Notes: generated from the sequence alone by a model not told the origin. A stretch of 64,000 nucleotides of DNA from Hypomyces perniciosus (GCA_008477525.1 SPDT01000002.1:1550001-1614000); one strand, 5' to 3'. Shown: positions 38,981 to 50,487, numbered from the stretch's first letter. Made by a program: numbers and translations.

Positions 38981-41900
38981 GGCTGCCCCTCCTTTTATAG
39001 TATTAACCTTAATATTAATAAAGACTTTATATTTAATTAATTTTTTTCTGGCTTTTAATACCCTATTATTATATTAAATAATAACTATTTCCTATATAAA
39101 TACTTCTTTAAGCTTTAAACTTCAATACTTTAATATTTATTTAATAGCTTAAAAAGTTTTTAACTTTATAGTTTAAAAGTATACTTTTATATAATTAAAC
39201 TTAAAAGGTAATAGAGAAATTTTATATAATAAATTAACCTTTTACTATTAATATATAAATAATTTACGTTATTTTTCTTTTTTTAATTTATTACTATATA
39301 TAAATATATTATATATATTTTTACTTTACTTTTTTTTTATTTAGAACTTTAAACTTTTTTTTTCTTTTTTTCTTTTTTTCTCTTTATAGTTACTTTTTCT
39401 ATAAATATTCCCTCTTTTTACTTTTTATTATTAATTAACCTATTATATAATAACAGTTTTTTTCTTTTAGTTTAGCCTATTATTATAAATTTTCTTTTTC
39501 CTTTTATAATAAATATTACTGCTTTATAAGTTTTCTATAATTCATTCTAATACTATAACTTTCTATTTAATATATTTATAGCCTAGTTTTAAAAAATAAT
39601 AATAATTTTATAGTATTTAAAAACCTTAATATAATAAGTTTATCTTTATTTATAGCTAGTATTATTTTAATTATATCTCTATTAAAATACCTTCCTTTTA
39701 AAATTACTATACCTTTATTAGTAAAGCGCTATAAAGCTGCTAATAATTTAGTTAAATAAATATTTTAATATAAATATAATTATTAGCTATTATTAATTTA
39801 TTATAAATACTCTACTTTATACTATCATTATTTTAACCTTTTAATTAAATAAAATATACAGTTAAAAAAAATTACTTTAATACTATGATAATAAATATAA
39901 ATTTTATATCATTAAAAAGTAAAACTTTTTATATTAATTTATATTATATTAACTGCTTTGAAGAAATATTTTTATTATTTTTTAAATAATAAATTATATA
40001 ATTTAATTACCTATTAATTTATTAATATTATTAAAGTATTAGTTTAATATTTTTAAAAGTTCTTTATTAATAAAACAAATATTTTAATATTACTTTTTTA
40101 TTATATAATAGCAGTTAATAAAAACCAAATTTATAATAGTATTACTATAAATTTAATATGAAAAGAAATTTATATTAATATAATAAAAGTTAAACCTAAT
40201 TAAGAAGTAGAAAAAGAAAAAGTTTATAGTAAATAAATAATATTACTCTTAAAACTTAAAACGGTTAAACCTTTAAATTACTTTTAATTAAATAAACTTT
40301 TTTACTATTATTACTATTATTATATACTTTTATTCTAGTATATATTTTTTTATTTATACTAGGCAGTTTTTACTTAATTATTATATAATGCATTAATATA
40401 TTAAAATTCCTATATTTCCTTAAATATATCCTACTAGTATAAAAGATTATAATAAAGTATTATTTAAAAATAAAGAGAATTAACTATTATTTAATAGTAA
40501 TATTATTATTTATTTACTATAAAATATATTATTATAAGTTTATTTTTTATTTTTAATTAATTAATTAAAACTATATAGTACCCTACTTTTTTAACTTTAT
40601 AATATTTAATAGTAATAGTTAATTATTTATTAATAAATTATTATTTATATTTTTAAATTAATTTAATATTAATAAAATTACTTTTGTTTTATTAAATATT
40701 ATTAATCTTTAAATAATCTTTTTATTTAATTAAATATAAATATTATATCCCTTTATATTTATAATTAATAATTCTTTTAACTTTAAATATCTCTGTAATA
40801 CTAAAAAGGTAATTTATTAATTTAAAAAGTTTTCCTTTACAGCTATAATCTAGCTTAAAATTTATAATATTAAAGATATTATAAACTGTAATAAAAAATA
40901 AAAAATAAATTTAATATATTAATTTATTTATTTTAATTTAGTATTTAATTTCGTAAAGATTAATATACTTTTTAATACGTTTTTTACTAGGTTATTCGAG
41001 TTTTAAATATTTTGTTAAAAAATAATATTTAATTACTTATCGTAAATTTCTTTTTAAATTAATAAATATTATATTACTTTTATTATTCTTTTCAACGTTA
41101 TGATAAAGTTTATTTAATTGTTTTATGAATAGCTTAAAGCTTTTTTACCTTTATAATAGTATTAATATAATATTTATAATAAATTAATTTTTTATAATTT
41201 AAAGTATTAAACTTATATTTAAATAATAAAAAAGCTAATAAATCGCTATTCATAAAATATTTAATACTACTATATATAAATTAAATAAAAAATAGTTTTT
41301 ATATTAAATTATTTTAGTATTTATTATAAAAAAATATAAATAATACTTTAAAGCTTAATTTTACTATTTAAGTTATATATTAGTTTATCAATAAAAAGTA
41401 ATATTAAATTGCTATTTATAAATAAATAAAAAATAAAAACTTTGTTAAAATATAGATTTAAATAATTAATCTCTATTAAAGATAATTCTTTATAGTATTT
41501 TAAAAATTAAATAAATATATTTTATAAAGAAGTTAATAATTTTACTATTTATAATAGATATTATTATAGGTATATATAAAGTATATTTTATATATTAATT
41601 AATAATAATAAACATTATATTATATAAGTATTTGCCTTTAAAATTTAAGATTTTTAGTAAATCTATAATAAAATCTATAACGTTTCTTTAAAAAGTCTTT
41701 TTAATATTAATAATAAAATAAATTTACTATAAAGTTAATAGGTTTTCGCTTTAATTGTCTAGTAAATATAATATATAAATATATAGCGTTTAATATCTTG
41801 CTTTATACTCTATTAATAATAGATTAATATAATATATTTTAAAATATAATTAACTTTTTAATATTTAATAGTTAAATTATTATAAAATAGCATTAAAATC

Positions 41901-42484
41901 TTAATATAAAATCTTATTTATATATAAACTTTACTTTAATAGTAAATTAATTAATTATTATTAATAACTTAATTATTACTATAAAATATATTAATTAGTC
42001 TTTAACTTTAAACATTCTATTAAATAAAATAATATTTTTATTAAACTTATAAAATAATTAAATATAAAAACTTTTATAGTTTTAGCAGTAAACCTATAAT
42101 AGTCTACGATATAATATATTAACTAGTAATTATAACTTTAGCTATTATACTTTATAAGTAAATTATTTGCTAAATAGTATTTAATCTTTATCCTTTACTT
42201 TAAAGGCCTATTAAAGCAATACTTGTATTTATAAGTAACTTTATATATTTTTAATTATTATAGTATACTATTATAAATCTTTTTAATTTGTATAAGCTAT
42301 TAGCTTTTATACTATCAAAATACTATATAATTATTAATATATAGCTTTACTGTAATTCTTTAATTTTAATAAAATTATAAAAATCAAAGTATTAAAATAA
42401 AGTATTAGTAAAGTTAAATTTCCTTAGCTTATATTTAATCTAAAAATTAAATAAAGCTAGTTTATTAAAAGCCTTTATTTACTA
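38719..42484 (-). mobile_element. Family B Gypsy element copy B2, truncated, heavily RIP-mutated
   Basis: Begins with a 262-bp B-type LTR (38719-38980) and continues as a co-linear copy of B1 from 3007 to about 6560. It is more strongly mutated than B1: nearly every difference turns a B1 C or G into T or A, and the GC-rich remnants still readable in B1, including the chromodomain WKDY, are gone here. It stops abruptly at 42484. The 5' half, including the reverse transcriptase and 5' LTR, is absent, and there is no target duplication because the other end is missing. Confidence 0.85.
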
Positions 42485-42916
42485 CCTTAAACAATGAGAC
42501 GACGAGTTTACTGCCCGTTCTGGTGGCTTCTGCCGTCCAAGGTAGTGGTCGTTTTGCCAGGAATCCAGCGCCGCTTTAAGGCCAGCAATCAGTCCTGTCG
42601 GCCCAGTTGACCCCTCCTGTGCCACCATGTACCCAACAGGTACCGCATTTATACCCCGCTAATACCCAGGCAGCTCCATGGTCAACACGAGGATAGAGCT
42701 CAAATGTGCGCGCTTCCGGAAACCTCTTTTCGCTGACCCCAGCGACGAGGGCCAACAAACCACCAGAAATGGCGGCATCACGCAGGTTGTACTTAAGGGT
42801 CGCTCGCTCTGCCTCGAGCTTGTCCATCCCTCTCTTCCAACTTGTGTTTTCTCCCACTGCCATACCCACCTATAGAGTGCATCGTCCTCTTCCATAAGCC
42901 CCGGAGGACTTCAACT
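42485..42916. other. GC-balanced leader between the RIP boundary and the DUF3435 gene
   Basis: Non-coding as far as I can tell; the short open frames here lack coding character. The composition change at 42484/42485 is abrupt, from almost pure A/T to balanced sequence. TTAC-N7-A spans the junction (42479-42490). It may hold the promoter of the gene starting at 42917; no TATA box at a good distance is obvious. Confidence 0.4.
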
Positions 42917-45377
42917 ATGGCGCACCGAAAGCGCCGTTTCGACAACCCGTACGATTCAGATGCATCATATTCGCCTGATGAGGAAGACGATGACGACGTC
43001 TTCAGCCAGAGCCAGGCCAATATCTCGGGCCCGGAAACAGAGGCAACGGACGTTGAGCACCTATGCTTCAACGGCGGAGACAGTGATGTCGACGTCGATG
43101 TCGAAGGTCAAGCCCAACTCTTCGGCGGCAATGTCCATCCACCTGCGTATTACCGGCAGGCCATTGAAGAATTTAACGAGAATGCCTACGAAACACAAGA
43201 CTACAGTGACAGCAGCCTGCTGCTCCTAGATGCATGTGAAGAGCAATGGCGCCAGTACGCAGCTTGCCATATAGTTTCCCTTTTCTTTGCTAGTCACTAA
43301 TACGTGTATCTCTCTGAGCTCCAGCTACTGCAATGTTCTGAGGCGCGACCCTCAAGAATGCTTCGAGTCCATCTCCAAGTCCAGCTCTCTGACGCTGCTG
43401 TACAACTTCTTCAACTGGTTACTGAACCAGAAGGTTGGCAAAGATGGCAGGAGGAAGCGAGGAACTAAAAAGAGCAGCTCCTTGAGTACATATTGGAAGG
43501 TCTTCAGGCTCGTCTTCGAGAGGGCTACAGGCAACAAACTCGACCCAAAGATGACTCGGCGTATGCATAAAGTATGACCAATCCTAACCATCACTGGGGC
43601 GCAAGGTTAACCATGCAGGTGCTCCGAGACCTGGCCAAGAAACACGAGTTGAGCGACCAGAAGCGAGCAAATCGTTGCATGACGATCGAAGACTTGAAGG
43701 AACAAATCGAGACAACGATTAGCACAACAGAGAAGTCGTTCAAACTTGGGGAACTCCGAATTCTCGCAGTTCTCTTTCTGTTGCTGCTCGCTCCAGCAGG
43801 AGCTCGTCCCACATCCATCCTACGCATCCGATTTGGAGATATTCAACTTTCGTTGGCAAGAGATCCAGAAGGCGGGCCTCATAAAATCTTGATTCGGTTC
43901 ACCCTGGCCTTCACAAAGACATATCTCGGAGTCAAAGACGCGTATGGACCCGGGGGGCACCTATGGTTGACTCAACAGCGCTGATGTTGTATTAGGAAAA
44001 CTTTCACACTCCCTGAGACTCTGGTTGACCCGTCTCTGCTACTCAACCCACATGTTTTTTTATTGGGTATTCTGTTTCGCCACCGTGCGTTTCAAGCGCC
44101 AAGTCTTATCTCGCCGGAACACCTAGTCAACCTTGACATCCACCCAGGCGAGTCGGAACTGCTGTTGCCACTAAGGGATGATTTGGACCGCATATACATA
44201 TTCCGTCGAGCTGTTCAGACACTTACCGGGTATGAGCTATCTCAGGAAGAGCATATTTCCTACCAGATGATTGCACAGTGGATCAGAAGGATTGGCGAAA
44301 TTTTGGGGTTGGAGTACCCTACTATTCCCTATAACTTGCGCTATAACGCGGCCAACGAGTTCGATCGAAGTGGTCTGTCTGGTCTATCCTTTTTGTTTAG
44401 TCATTTTGCTCACTCTGAATCTAGCCGATATCAGCGAGTCGCTGAGAAATCTTGCGCTAGATCATGCTAACTCGAATCCCTTCCAGCGGCACTATCTAGG
44501 ACGAGAGGTTTGCGCAGATACATGGGCCATCGTTCGACGACAAAAACCGCAGCAGGCACTAATTAGGCAGGCCTGCAGCGTCGGCCATTCGAAAAGCAAA
44601 CGGCGGCCCACGGGCCTTACAGCTGAGCAAGCAGCATCTGTCAATACTGATCCTCTGATCAAGCGATTAGAGCGAGACCTTCGGGGCTTTCCTCAAGGGT
44701 CGGAGAAATACGTCAACGCTCGCCGCGAGCTGAGAAATCAGAAGCAGAGGCTGAAGAGGGTACTGATGCGGGAGATCCGAGAGAAATGGACCCCCAAGCA
44801 GGCAGTTGAAGACATTGAGCAACAATTGCAAGGGACGAAATTCACCAAGCAGGCAGCTGCAAACATATCCTGCAACCCTCGACGACCAGCTCAAAGACGG
44901 CTCGTTGAAGCACTCACAGCCCCACTTGGCGATACACTAGAAGACCAGTATCGGCGGAGAGACAACGCTATTAACTCCGTTGCTACATATTGCTTGATAG
45001 AGGAAGGGAAGATCACTCATCACCTGAAATCTCCATCGACTAAGTCAATCAAGCACCCCCCTGTCGACGAACTTCCAGTCAAAAGCCCTCTATATACAGC
45101 GCTGATATCTATTTTTGTCAAGAACGAGAAGGAAAGACCGAGAATTTGCTTCATATGTGTTGGTAAGGCACTCACCTTGGCACCCGATGACGGAGCTGCT
45201 GGGGATCTCATCCACGAGTTCTATACTCCGGGTGACTTGTCCAAGCACTTCCGACGCAAACACTTATCTAACTTGCGGGATGGCGACGAGGTCAAGTGCC
45301 AGGTTTGTGACTTGCGCCTTGACAACAGGGAACACTTTCAGAACCATGCCCTCCGAGTGCACGGAATCGTTAGTTAA
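42917..45377 (+). CDS. DUF3435 / C2H2 protein with a tyrosine-recombinase signature
   Basis: Five exons (42917-43254, 43325-43571, 43619-43941, 43996-44372, 44425-45377) separated by introns of 70, 47, 54 and 52 bp with GTACGC, GTATGA, GTATGG and GTCTGT donors. They sum to 2238 nt, a 745-aa protein with no internal stop. An acidic N-terminus (DDDDV) is followed by a core with FNWLLNQKVGK and TYWKVFRLVFERATG, then LLLAPAGARPTS (Arg258), YNLRYNAAN (Arg418), LDHANS (His442) and RHYL (Tyr452). This is the R..R..H..Y order of tyrosine recombinases. The C-terminus has a C2H2 finger (Cys720, Cys723, His736, His741) and a second finger-like unit ending HFRRKH. DUF3435 proteins include the captains of Starship elements, although many members, often with C2H2 fingers, have no proven role. 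The frame is fully intact next to heavily RIP-mutated DNA, so it arrived or duplicated recently or escaped RIP. The ATG at 42917 opens MAHRKRRF after in-frame non-conserved sequence. Confidence 0.82.
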
Positions 45378-45971
45378 GCTACGAAGTCCTATCACAAAGA
45401 AACGTGTATATTCGAATCCATGCGTCATCTTTTTCAGCAATAATTGTTCCCTTTTCCAAAATTCGGCCTATCACGCCGATTTTTATTTTATTAGGTAGTT
45501 GGGAGCCTTGTTGCAGTTTCTCATTATTTGATTCGGCTGCATGTGCGGAGCATGGAGGAATAGAATCTAGAGTTGGAGCTAGTACTACCTTTAGCCAATT
45601 AAGCAACTATGTCTCTCCTAGGGTCTCTGTCCACTTATTTGGATGTCGTATTCCTTGAATGTCGGGATGGGTTACCTCTTGTCGGAGATAGCTGCATTAT
45701 GCTAATCAGTGCAATAACTTCTGAATGATGCGATAAACTTCCGTTGTGCAAGGTTGATGTGCCAAAGATACTTCACCGGCTAGGCTAGGGGATCTCCCAC
45801 CCGGGAAATAGTGTGGTTTCGTCGGAAAAAGTTACTCCGTTTCCGCTGGCAGAAAACGCTTGGCAGCATGCACAGTGGCCATTGCACTGTATTCTGCCGG
45901 CAGTAAACGCTTGATTTACGTTCCTGGTTGTTTATTTCTGCCTATTTCGATACAGAAAGTAGACAACACAC
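45378..45971. other. Spacer after the DUF3435 gene
   Basis: No recognised domain in any frame. It may include the 3' UTR of the DUF3435 gene. No repeat identified. Confidence 0.4.
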
Positions 45972-46134
45972 CGAAAAGAGATGCTCCAATGCACGGAAAC
46001 ACAGAGAGGCAACATCTCCTTCTACTTAGGAGGAGAAGTCGCCGTCAGATAACGACAAATGGACACCAAATCTAGAGGCAGTGCGAGGGACAATCCGGTT
46101 CGCGATGGCCACCGGCCGACTGGATGCAAATTAA
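45972..46134 (+). pseudogene. LINE (family F) C-terminal coding fragment
   Basis: The plus strand reads EMLQCTETQRGNISFYLGG and, after a frameshift, a tail ending ATGRLDAN then stop. This matches the last residues of the LINE ORF at 53690-55375. It is 5'-truncated, frameshifted and directly followed by a fragment of the other LINE family. Confidence 0.7.
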
Positions 46135-46189
46135 CGGCGGGGATGAACCCACACCTCTAACCCACTTTACAGCCGACCCAACCCGGCCA

Positions 46190-46419
46190 CTTTGTTGAGG
46201 CGAGGCTTTCCAGAAGCTAGTGGAGGGGGCGAACCCGTATGGGCCCTCTACTCCGTACAAGTAGAATGAGAAAACATACATAAATTTCCTTTGTCCAGCG
46301 AAACGTAGCGAACAGAGGTCTAATCCCCTGGCTCCTACAGACGTATTGCCCATACGAGGCTTTTGTATGTAGATACATAGCGGTCGTAAATAGCAATTTA
46401 AAAAAAAAAGAAAAAAAAA
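46190..46419 (+). mobile_element. LINE (family E) 3' end with poly(A) tail
   Basis: Begins inside the final coding stretch (EAFQKLVEGANPYGPS), runs through the same 3' UTR as the copy at 48264-48683 (shared CCTTTGTCCAGCGAAACG) and ends in an A-tract at 46399-46419 interrupted by one G. A severely 5'-truncated insertion abutting the family F fragment. Confidence 0.75.
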
Positions 46420-47039
46420 GGTTGCGCCATTAGACTGAAGCATGGGCCAGCTGTTTCGACATCCTAACTATGTCAAGGCGATTGGAAAATTGTCCTGACC
46501 TGGCCAGCTCGAGATGAATCTGCAGGGGTTGGCGCAGAGACCAACCGCTTCCCCCACATCCCACCAGGAAAAAAAAACCCTAGTTTTAGACGAATGTTGT
46601 GCCTGAATAGAAGGGCTGAAGATGAAACGAGGGTCACCTACCTCCAGTTTGAGTGCATTCTTAGGATATTACGGAGTACATGTCCAACAGCTGCTCGTCA
46701 AGTAATCCGCCAATGACAGGACACTGGCTCGGCTATATCTCGGGCGATTATTGTCTCAGTATGATGTAATACGTATATCTGGTGGCCACTTACCGCAAGA
46801 GCTATTCATTCACTTGACATTCACCCTCGAGGCGCTCCAGGTTTTCAACATCCACACACAGCGGGAGTCCGAAAATTTTTATGAGCTAATTTGAATAGGA
46901 ATCCGACTGAAAAATTCCCCTTGTTGACGACCAAATGCCGACTTCCAAAGCGCATGAGGATGGCCTGCGCAGTGAGGCTATCATCTCAGCCATTAAAATG
47001 TAGGCTACGTTGTCCAGCGCCTAAATAGGTCGTGGGAGT
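46420..47039. other. Spacer
   Basis: No credible gene. One TACGGAGTA motif at 46670-46678. The rest is unremarkable. Confidence 0.4.
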
Positions 47040-47662
47040 AACTCATTCTGGCGCAGGTCTTTCAACAGCGAAACCCACGCAGACGTCAGGATTAATCTTG
47101 GCGGGAATGAACTTCCGGCACATGGCATCGTGCTTTCGGCTCAGAGTAGATATTTTGAGAGGCCTTAGGATCCCAGATGAAAGAAGGTGCCATGAGGAAA
47201 TTCGAGTACAATGAGGGAAGCATGCAAGCATACTGGAGGGCATTCGAGTACATGTACACTGGGACATACTCGGATCAGCTCGCAATAACTCTGGGCTCGA
47301 CAGGTACGTACTGAAGAGAATAACAGAACTCGACGGCTAACTCGGCTTTTCTAGACGACGATGAACTTTCAAAAGATGTTCGCGTTTACCAGATAGCTGA
47401 TTATTTTGAAATTGAGAGCCTGAAGGATTATGCCTTGCGGAATTTCCAGTCAAAAATCCAGAGGCTCTGGGTTAGTGAGACCTTTGTTGACTGTATACGA
47501 GATGTGTACCAGTCTACGAGCGACTCCAGCTGCAAAATGAGGAAGGCTGTTATCAGTACTACGCGCAGCCATTTGAGTGAGCTGTGGCAGAAGAACCCAT
47601 TTCGTGAGCTTATCCGTGAAGGGGGCGACTTCGTAGTGGACTTGATGGGCGAGCTGGTATGA
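47040..47662 (+). pseudogene. BTB/POZ-domain gene, frameshifted
   Basis: The plus strand reads a BTB/POZ start (HADVRINLGGNELPAHGIVL, then SAQSRYFE), breaks at 47159-47163 where one base appears to be missing (GAGAGGCC for an expected GAGAAGGCC), and resumes one frame over with LGSQMKEG, FEYNEGSMQAYWRAFEYMYTG. An intron at 47304-47354 (GTACGT..CTAG, 51 bp) leads to DDDELSKDVRVYQIADYFEI, ending at 47662. The order matches fungal BTB proteins, which often act as Cul3 adaptors or have no known role. The upstream frame is closed by a stop, so the N-terminus is also lost or lies in an unseen exon. A sequencing error at the frameshift cannot be excluded. Confidence 0.72.
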
Positions 47663-47898
47663 TTAATAATAAGTTGCTCAAGTATTATCCGGAAATGCAC
47701 TGAGTGGCATGTGATTGGGCAGTATGGTGCGATTCACTCCGCAATGCAGCAAAACTGAGTTTCGAAAAACGAGCTAGTTTGAGAACTGCGCTTTTGTTAG
47801 CATTGCGAAGCATGCCAGCACAGAAGACCCGATTGACTCCATTATGAAAGCATAACCGGCCCGCAGTGTTAAGGTATCTCTGCATTACTCCAGCTTCG

Positions 47899-48263
47899 TC
47901 ACGCCCGCCCAGTAGTGCTACAGCGTCTGATACGATGAAATTGACACAAACAATTGTGACTGCGACCTTGTTCGCAGCTTTCCAATAAACCCTTCACTGC
48001 ACGAGCAGAGTCTTGATGCAAAACGTGCTGTTCTGACTGTGGAGCTGCACGAATGATCTCTTCAAATGGTCTAATTGGTCTGCGAGCCCGAACTGATACC
48101 CCCCAGGCGAGATGCGATCCTTTTCCATCAATTTCATTGAAGAGTTCCCATTGGAGATCCACATTTGCATATCCATTAGGCGAGGATACGCGCATAAGAT
48201 AAAGCATACCAGTAACTTCTGGGGCCTGGGAGCACCTGCAAATCTCCCGGAACTGAAACTCCC
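47899..48263 (-). pseudogene. Possible 3' remnant of the gene interrupted by the LINE
   Basis: A minus-strand frame (MLYLMRVSSPNGYANVDLQW, then ELFNEIDGKG) ends at 47899. It lies on the same strand as, and directly beyond, the LINE that cuts the gene at 48684-49459, so it may be that gene's displaced 3' part. No domain recognised and the link is only positional. Confidence 0.25.
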
Positions 48264-48683
48264 CTGACCCATCTTACACAGGCTGCTGGCAGAAAGGTCT
48301 GGTCACGGAGACTTCCAAAGCTACCACGACCGTTTTGGCCACGACACGCAATCCCATTGCAGATGTGGCTCCCCCAAGGAGCCGGGGCACTTTACCGAAT
48401 GCCGCATGACGAGGAGCTTCCTCCCCGAAACACCGAGAGGCGAGAGACCAGTCACATACCTACTAGGACCCAAGGGGAGCGAGGCTTTCCAGAAGCTGGT
48501 GGAGGAGGTGAACCCATACGGCCCCCCTCTACAAGACATAGATTGAGAACACACCAGAACTTTCCTTTGTCCAGCGAAACGTAGCGAACAGGGTCTAGAC
48601 CCCTGGCTCCTACCGACCTGTTGCCCAAACGAGGCTGTTGTACCTAGATACAGAGTGGTCGTAAATAGTATTAAAAAAAAAAA
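48264..48683 (+). mobile_element. LINE (family E) 3' end with poly(A), interrupting a gene
   Basis: The plus strand reads LHRLLAERSGHGDFQSYHDR, then a zinc-binding CRCGSPKEPGHFTEC, and ends SEAFQKLVEE..PPLQDID-stop: the C-terminal end of a LINE reverse transcriptase/RNase H protein. The 3' UTR ends in an 11-A tract at 48673-48683. It is 5'-truncated and little mutated. It abuts the broken minus-strand gene at 48684. No target duplication is obvious, so the insertion may have been accompanied by a deletion. Confidence 0.82.
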
Positions 48684-49459
48684 TTTACACGAGCGCACCG
48701 TCTCCATCAGAGTACTCTCCGCCTCTGTTGGGTAGTCTGCACAAAATCTATCGAATTCCTTCGTACGATAGAACAGCATTTTATCGACGCCGGCTTTTCG
48801 CATATCAGACAGAACCCTCCATAATCTGTGGCAATAACGCTGACTTGTGTAGCTAGTTCCAATACCGGCTTCAACCATGAACCTCTCAGTCGCAACTTTC
48901 TCAGCCATGGTGAAGTCAACTAGACGTCCCTTCATTGGCGGCAACTTTGCTGGATCAAGAAGGCTGGCGCCGTTTTTGATGATGTCCCAGTATATTGCTT
49001 CATTATACCGGGCTTGATATCTTTGCTCGCCGTAATCGAATTCTCCTTCTTCAGTATACGCACCGCAGCATCATATTCAGATCCTGCAATCTTCTCTGCA
49101 AGACTTCGAATCTTCTCGATCTTGGATCTCACCTCGACATATTTGTCCTTGTCGTTCTCTTTGCCACGCGCATCATTGAGTTTCACACAGTCCAGCAATA
49201 TGGTTTCTATTACCTTCATGGCACAAGCAGAGTCTAGCATATTTTGCAGTAACCTTAGCTGGGGATGAAGTAAGGTACTGCGGTTGACATTGCTGTTTGA
49301 GCTAAGAATAGCCTGAATAACGCTCCTGGATTCTGTAGGATGGCTTTCAGGCGGGTATGTATCACTCGCAGCGAATGGCGCCAACGCAGAGGCCTGTTGC
49401 AGACCCGCCTCAGGCACCACAAAGCCAGTGACGGTCGCCGGTGCGATGACATTGCTCAC
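48684..49459 (-). pseudogene. Unknown gene broken by a frameshift and by a LINE insertion
   Basis: Minus strand from 49459: a low-complexity start, then RSVIQAILSS, LRLLQNMLDSACAMKVIETI, YVEVRSKIEKIRSLAEKI, SEYDAAVRILKKE. Around 49040-49052 the coherent reading moves one frame over (GEFDYGEQRYQARYNEAIYW, DIIKNGASLLDPAKLPPMK) and continues as FMVEAGIGTSYTSQRYCHRL and RTKEFDRFCADYPTEAEST to 48690, where LINE poly(A) takes over. I do not recognise the family. The helical, Lys/Glu-rich segment looks like a coiled coil. No good ATG is seen at 49459, so an upstream exon is likely (see 49800-50040). Confidence 0.6.
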
Positions 49460-49799
49460 CGTTCGGTCCTAGGCGGTAGTTTGATCGAGTATGTTCGTGC
49501 AACTGTTTAACTCGTCAACAATCGCGGGATAGTTGGAGGATCAGGCGCCTTCACGCCTGTTCTACATTTTTTTATCTTTGCTTGCTTTCTTCTGAGGCGA
49601 CCCATCCAGCCCTGAATAATCTACCAGATCTCGTTTCAATCTGTACGATCCTCATATTACGTTCGCACATATCTGAGTAGTCGGCCCAGCACTCTGTAAG
49701 AGATAGGCAGGTGGATCTTTTTTCCCAGCATTGAGTCGAGTCTCATGGACTTGAATGTGTGTTAGCATTCCGTAGGGCCCTCTCTGGTCGTGTTGTATA

Positions 49800-50040
49800 C
49801 GTACCAAATTTAGAAATGCCGAGTATATACGGACTTATTGGCTCATGACTGTGATCGCCAATCTCGCAGAGTGCTAACAGCTCTCGGATTTTCTGTGACG
49901 TCAAAGACTGGATTGCTTCCATGGCTCTGGTGTGCGATGCATTAGTACTTTCCTGACGAGCATACAAACTTATATCTGCCTGGCAGATTGCAGAGTCTTC
50001 CAAGCGCCAAAGTGACGAGATGAGTTGGCGGCATTGTACG
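49800..50040 (-). pseudogene. Possible upstream exon of the broken gene
   Basis: The minus strand reads QLISSLWRLEDSAICQADIS, LYARQESTNASHTRAMEAIQ, SLTSQKIRELLALCEIG and meets a good donor (GTACGT) at about 49803, which suggests a real exon rather than chance. A stop lies just upstream and no ATG is in frame. It sits 340 bp upstream of the broken gene on the same strand and could be its first surviving exon. Function unknown. Confidence 0.35.
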
Positions 50041-50487
50041 CTCCACTTTCATAACCACTAGACCTAAAATAGCAACCACAACACATCACACTACACCATC
50101 ACTTAGGAAAATGGCTGAGCGTTCAATATGAATACTCATCAGCTTTCCAGCATTACATATATATAATATTGTGGCGATTTGAAGCATAAGGGAGCTAACA
50201 CAAACGCGTTGCTACTTGCTGTTCTTGGATGGTTGTATATGGCTCCCAATGCGGTGGAGCAAACAAGCCATCATGCTTGGTATAAGTCGGTCTTGCCTTA
50301 AATAGCGTTTTCGAGCTGCTTCAATGATAGTAATGAAATTTCTAGGACTTCCCTTCAAGATTCAACATAAGTTTTACACGGTCTTTTGCCTTTCAAGGAA
50401 CTAATCTTGACGGCGCGTCGTTGTGATACATCACAACCTCTCTTTGCTCCAACGGTGGGTGAGGTACATACGGTGTACTATAGGAAA
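50041..50487. other. Spacer
   Basis: No supported gene or repeat. Confidence 0.35.

Larger units (their letters stand above)
26636..42484 (+). mobile_element. Family A Gypsy element copy A2, multiply interrupted, right end missing
   Basis: Plus-strand second copy of family A. Its 5' LTR is in two pieces, 26636-26797 and about 38126-38395, separated by LINE D (with element C inside). A primer-binding site TGGTGACCGAG follows at 38400-38410, then 5' internal sequence to 38718, which matches the complement of about 18470-18795 in A1. At 38719 element B2 interrupts it. Neither the rest of B2 nor the rest of A2 returns before the window ends: both are cut at 42484, where GC-balanced DNA begins. 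No coding capacity remains. Confidence 0.8.
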
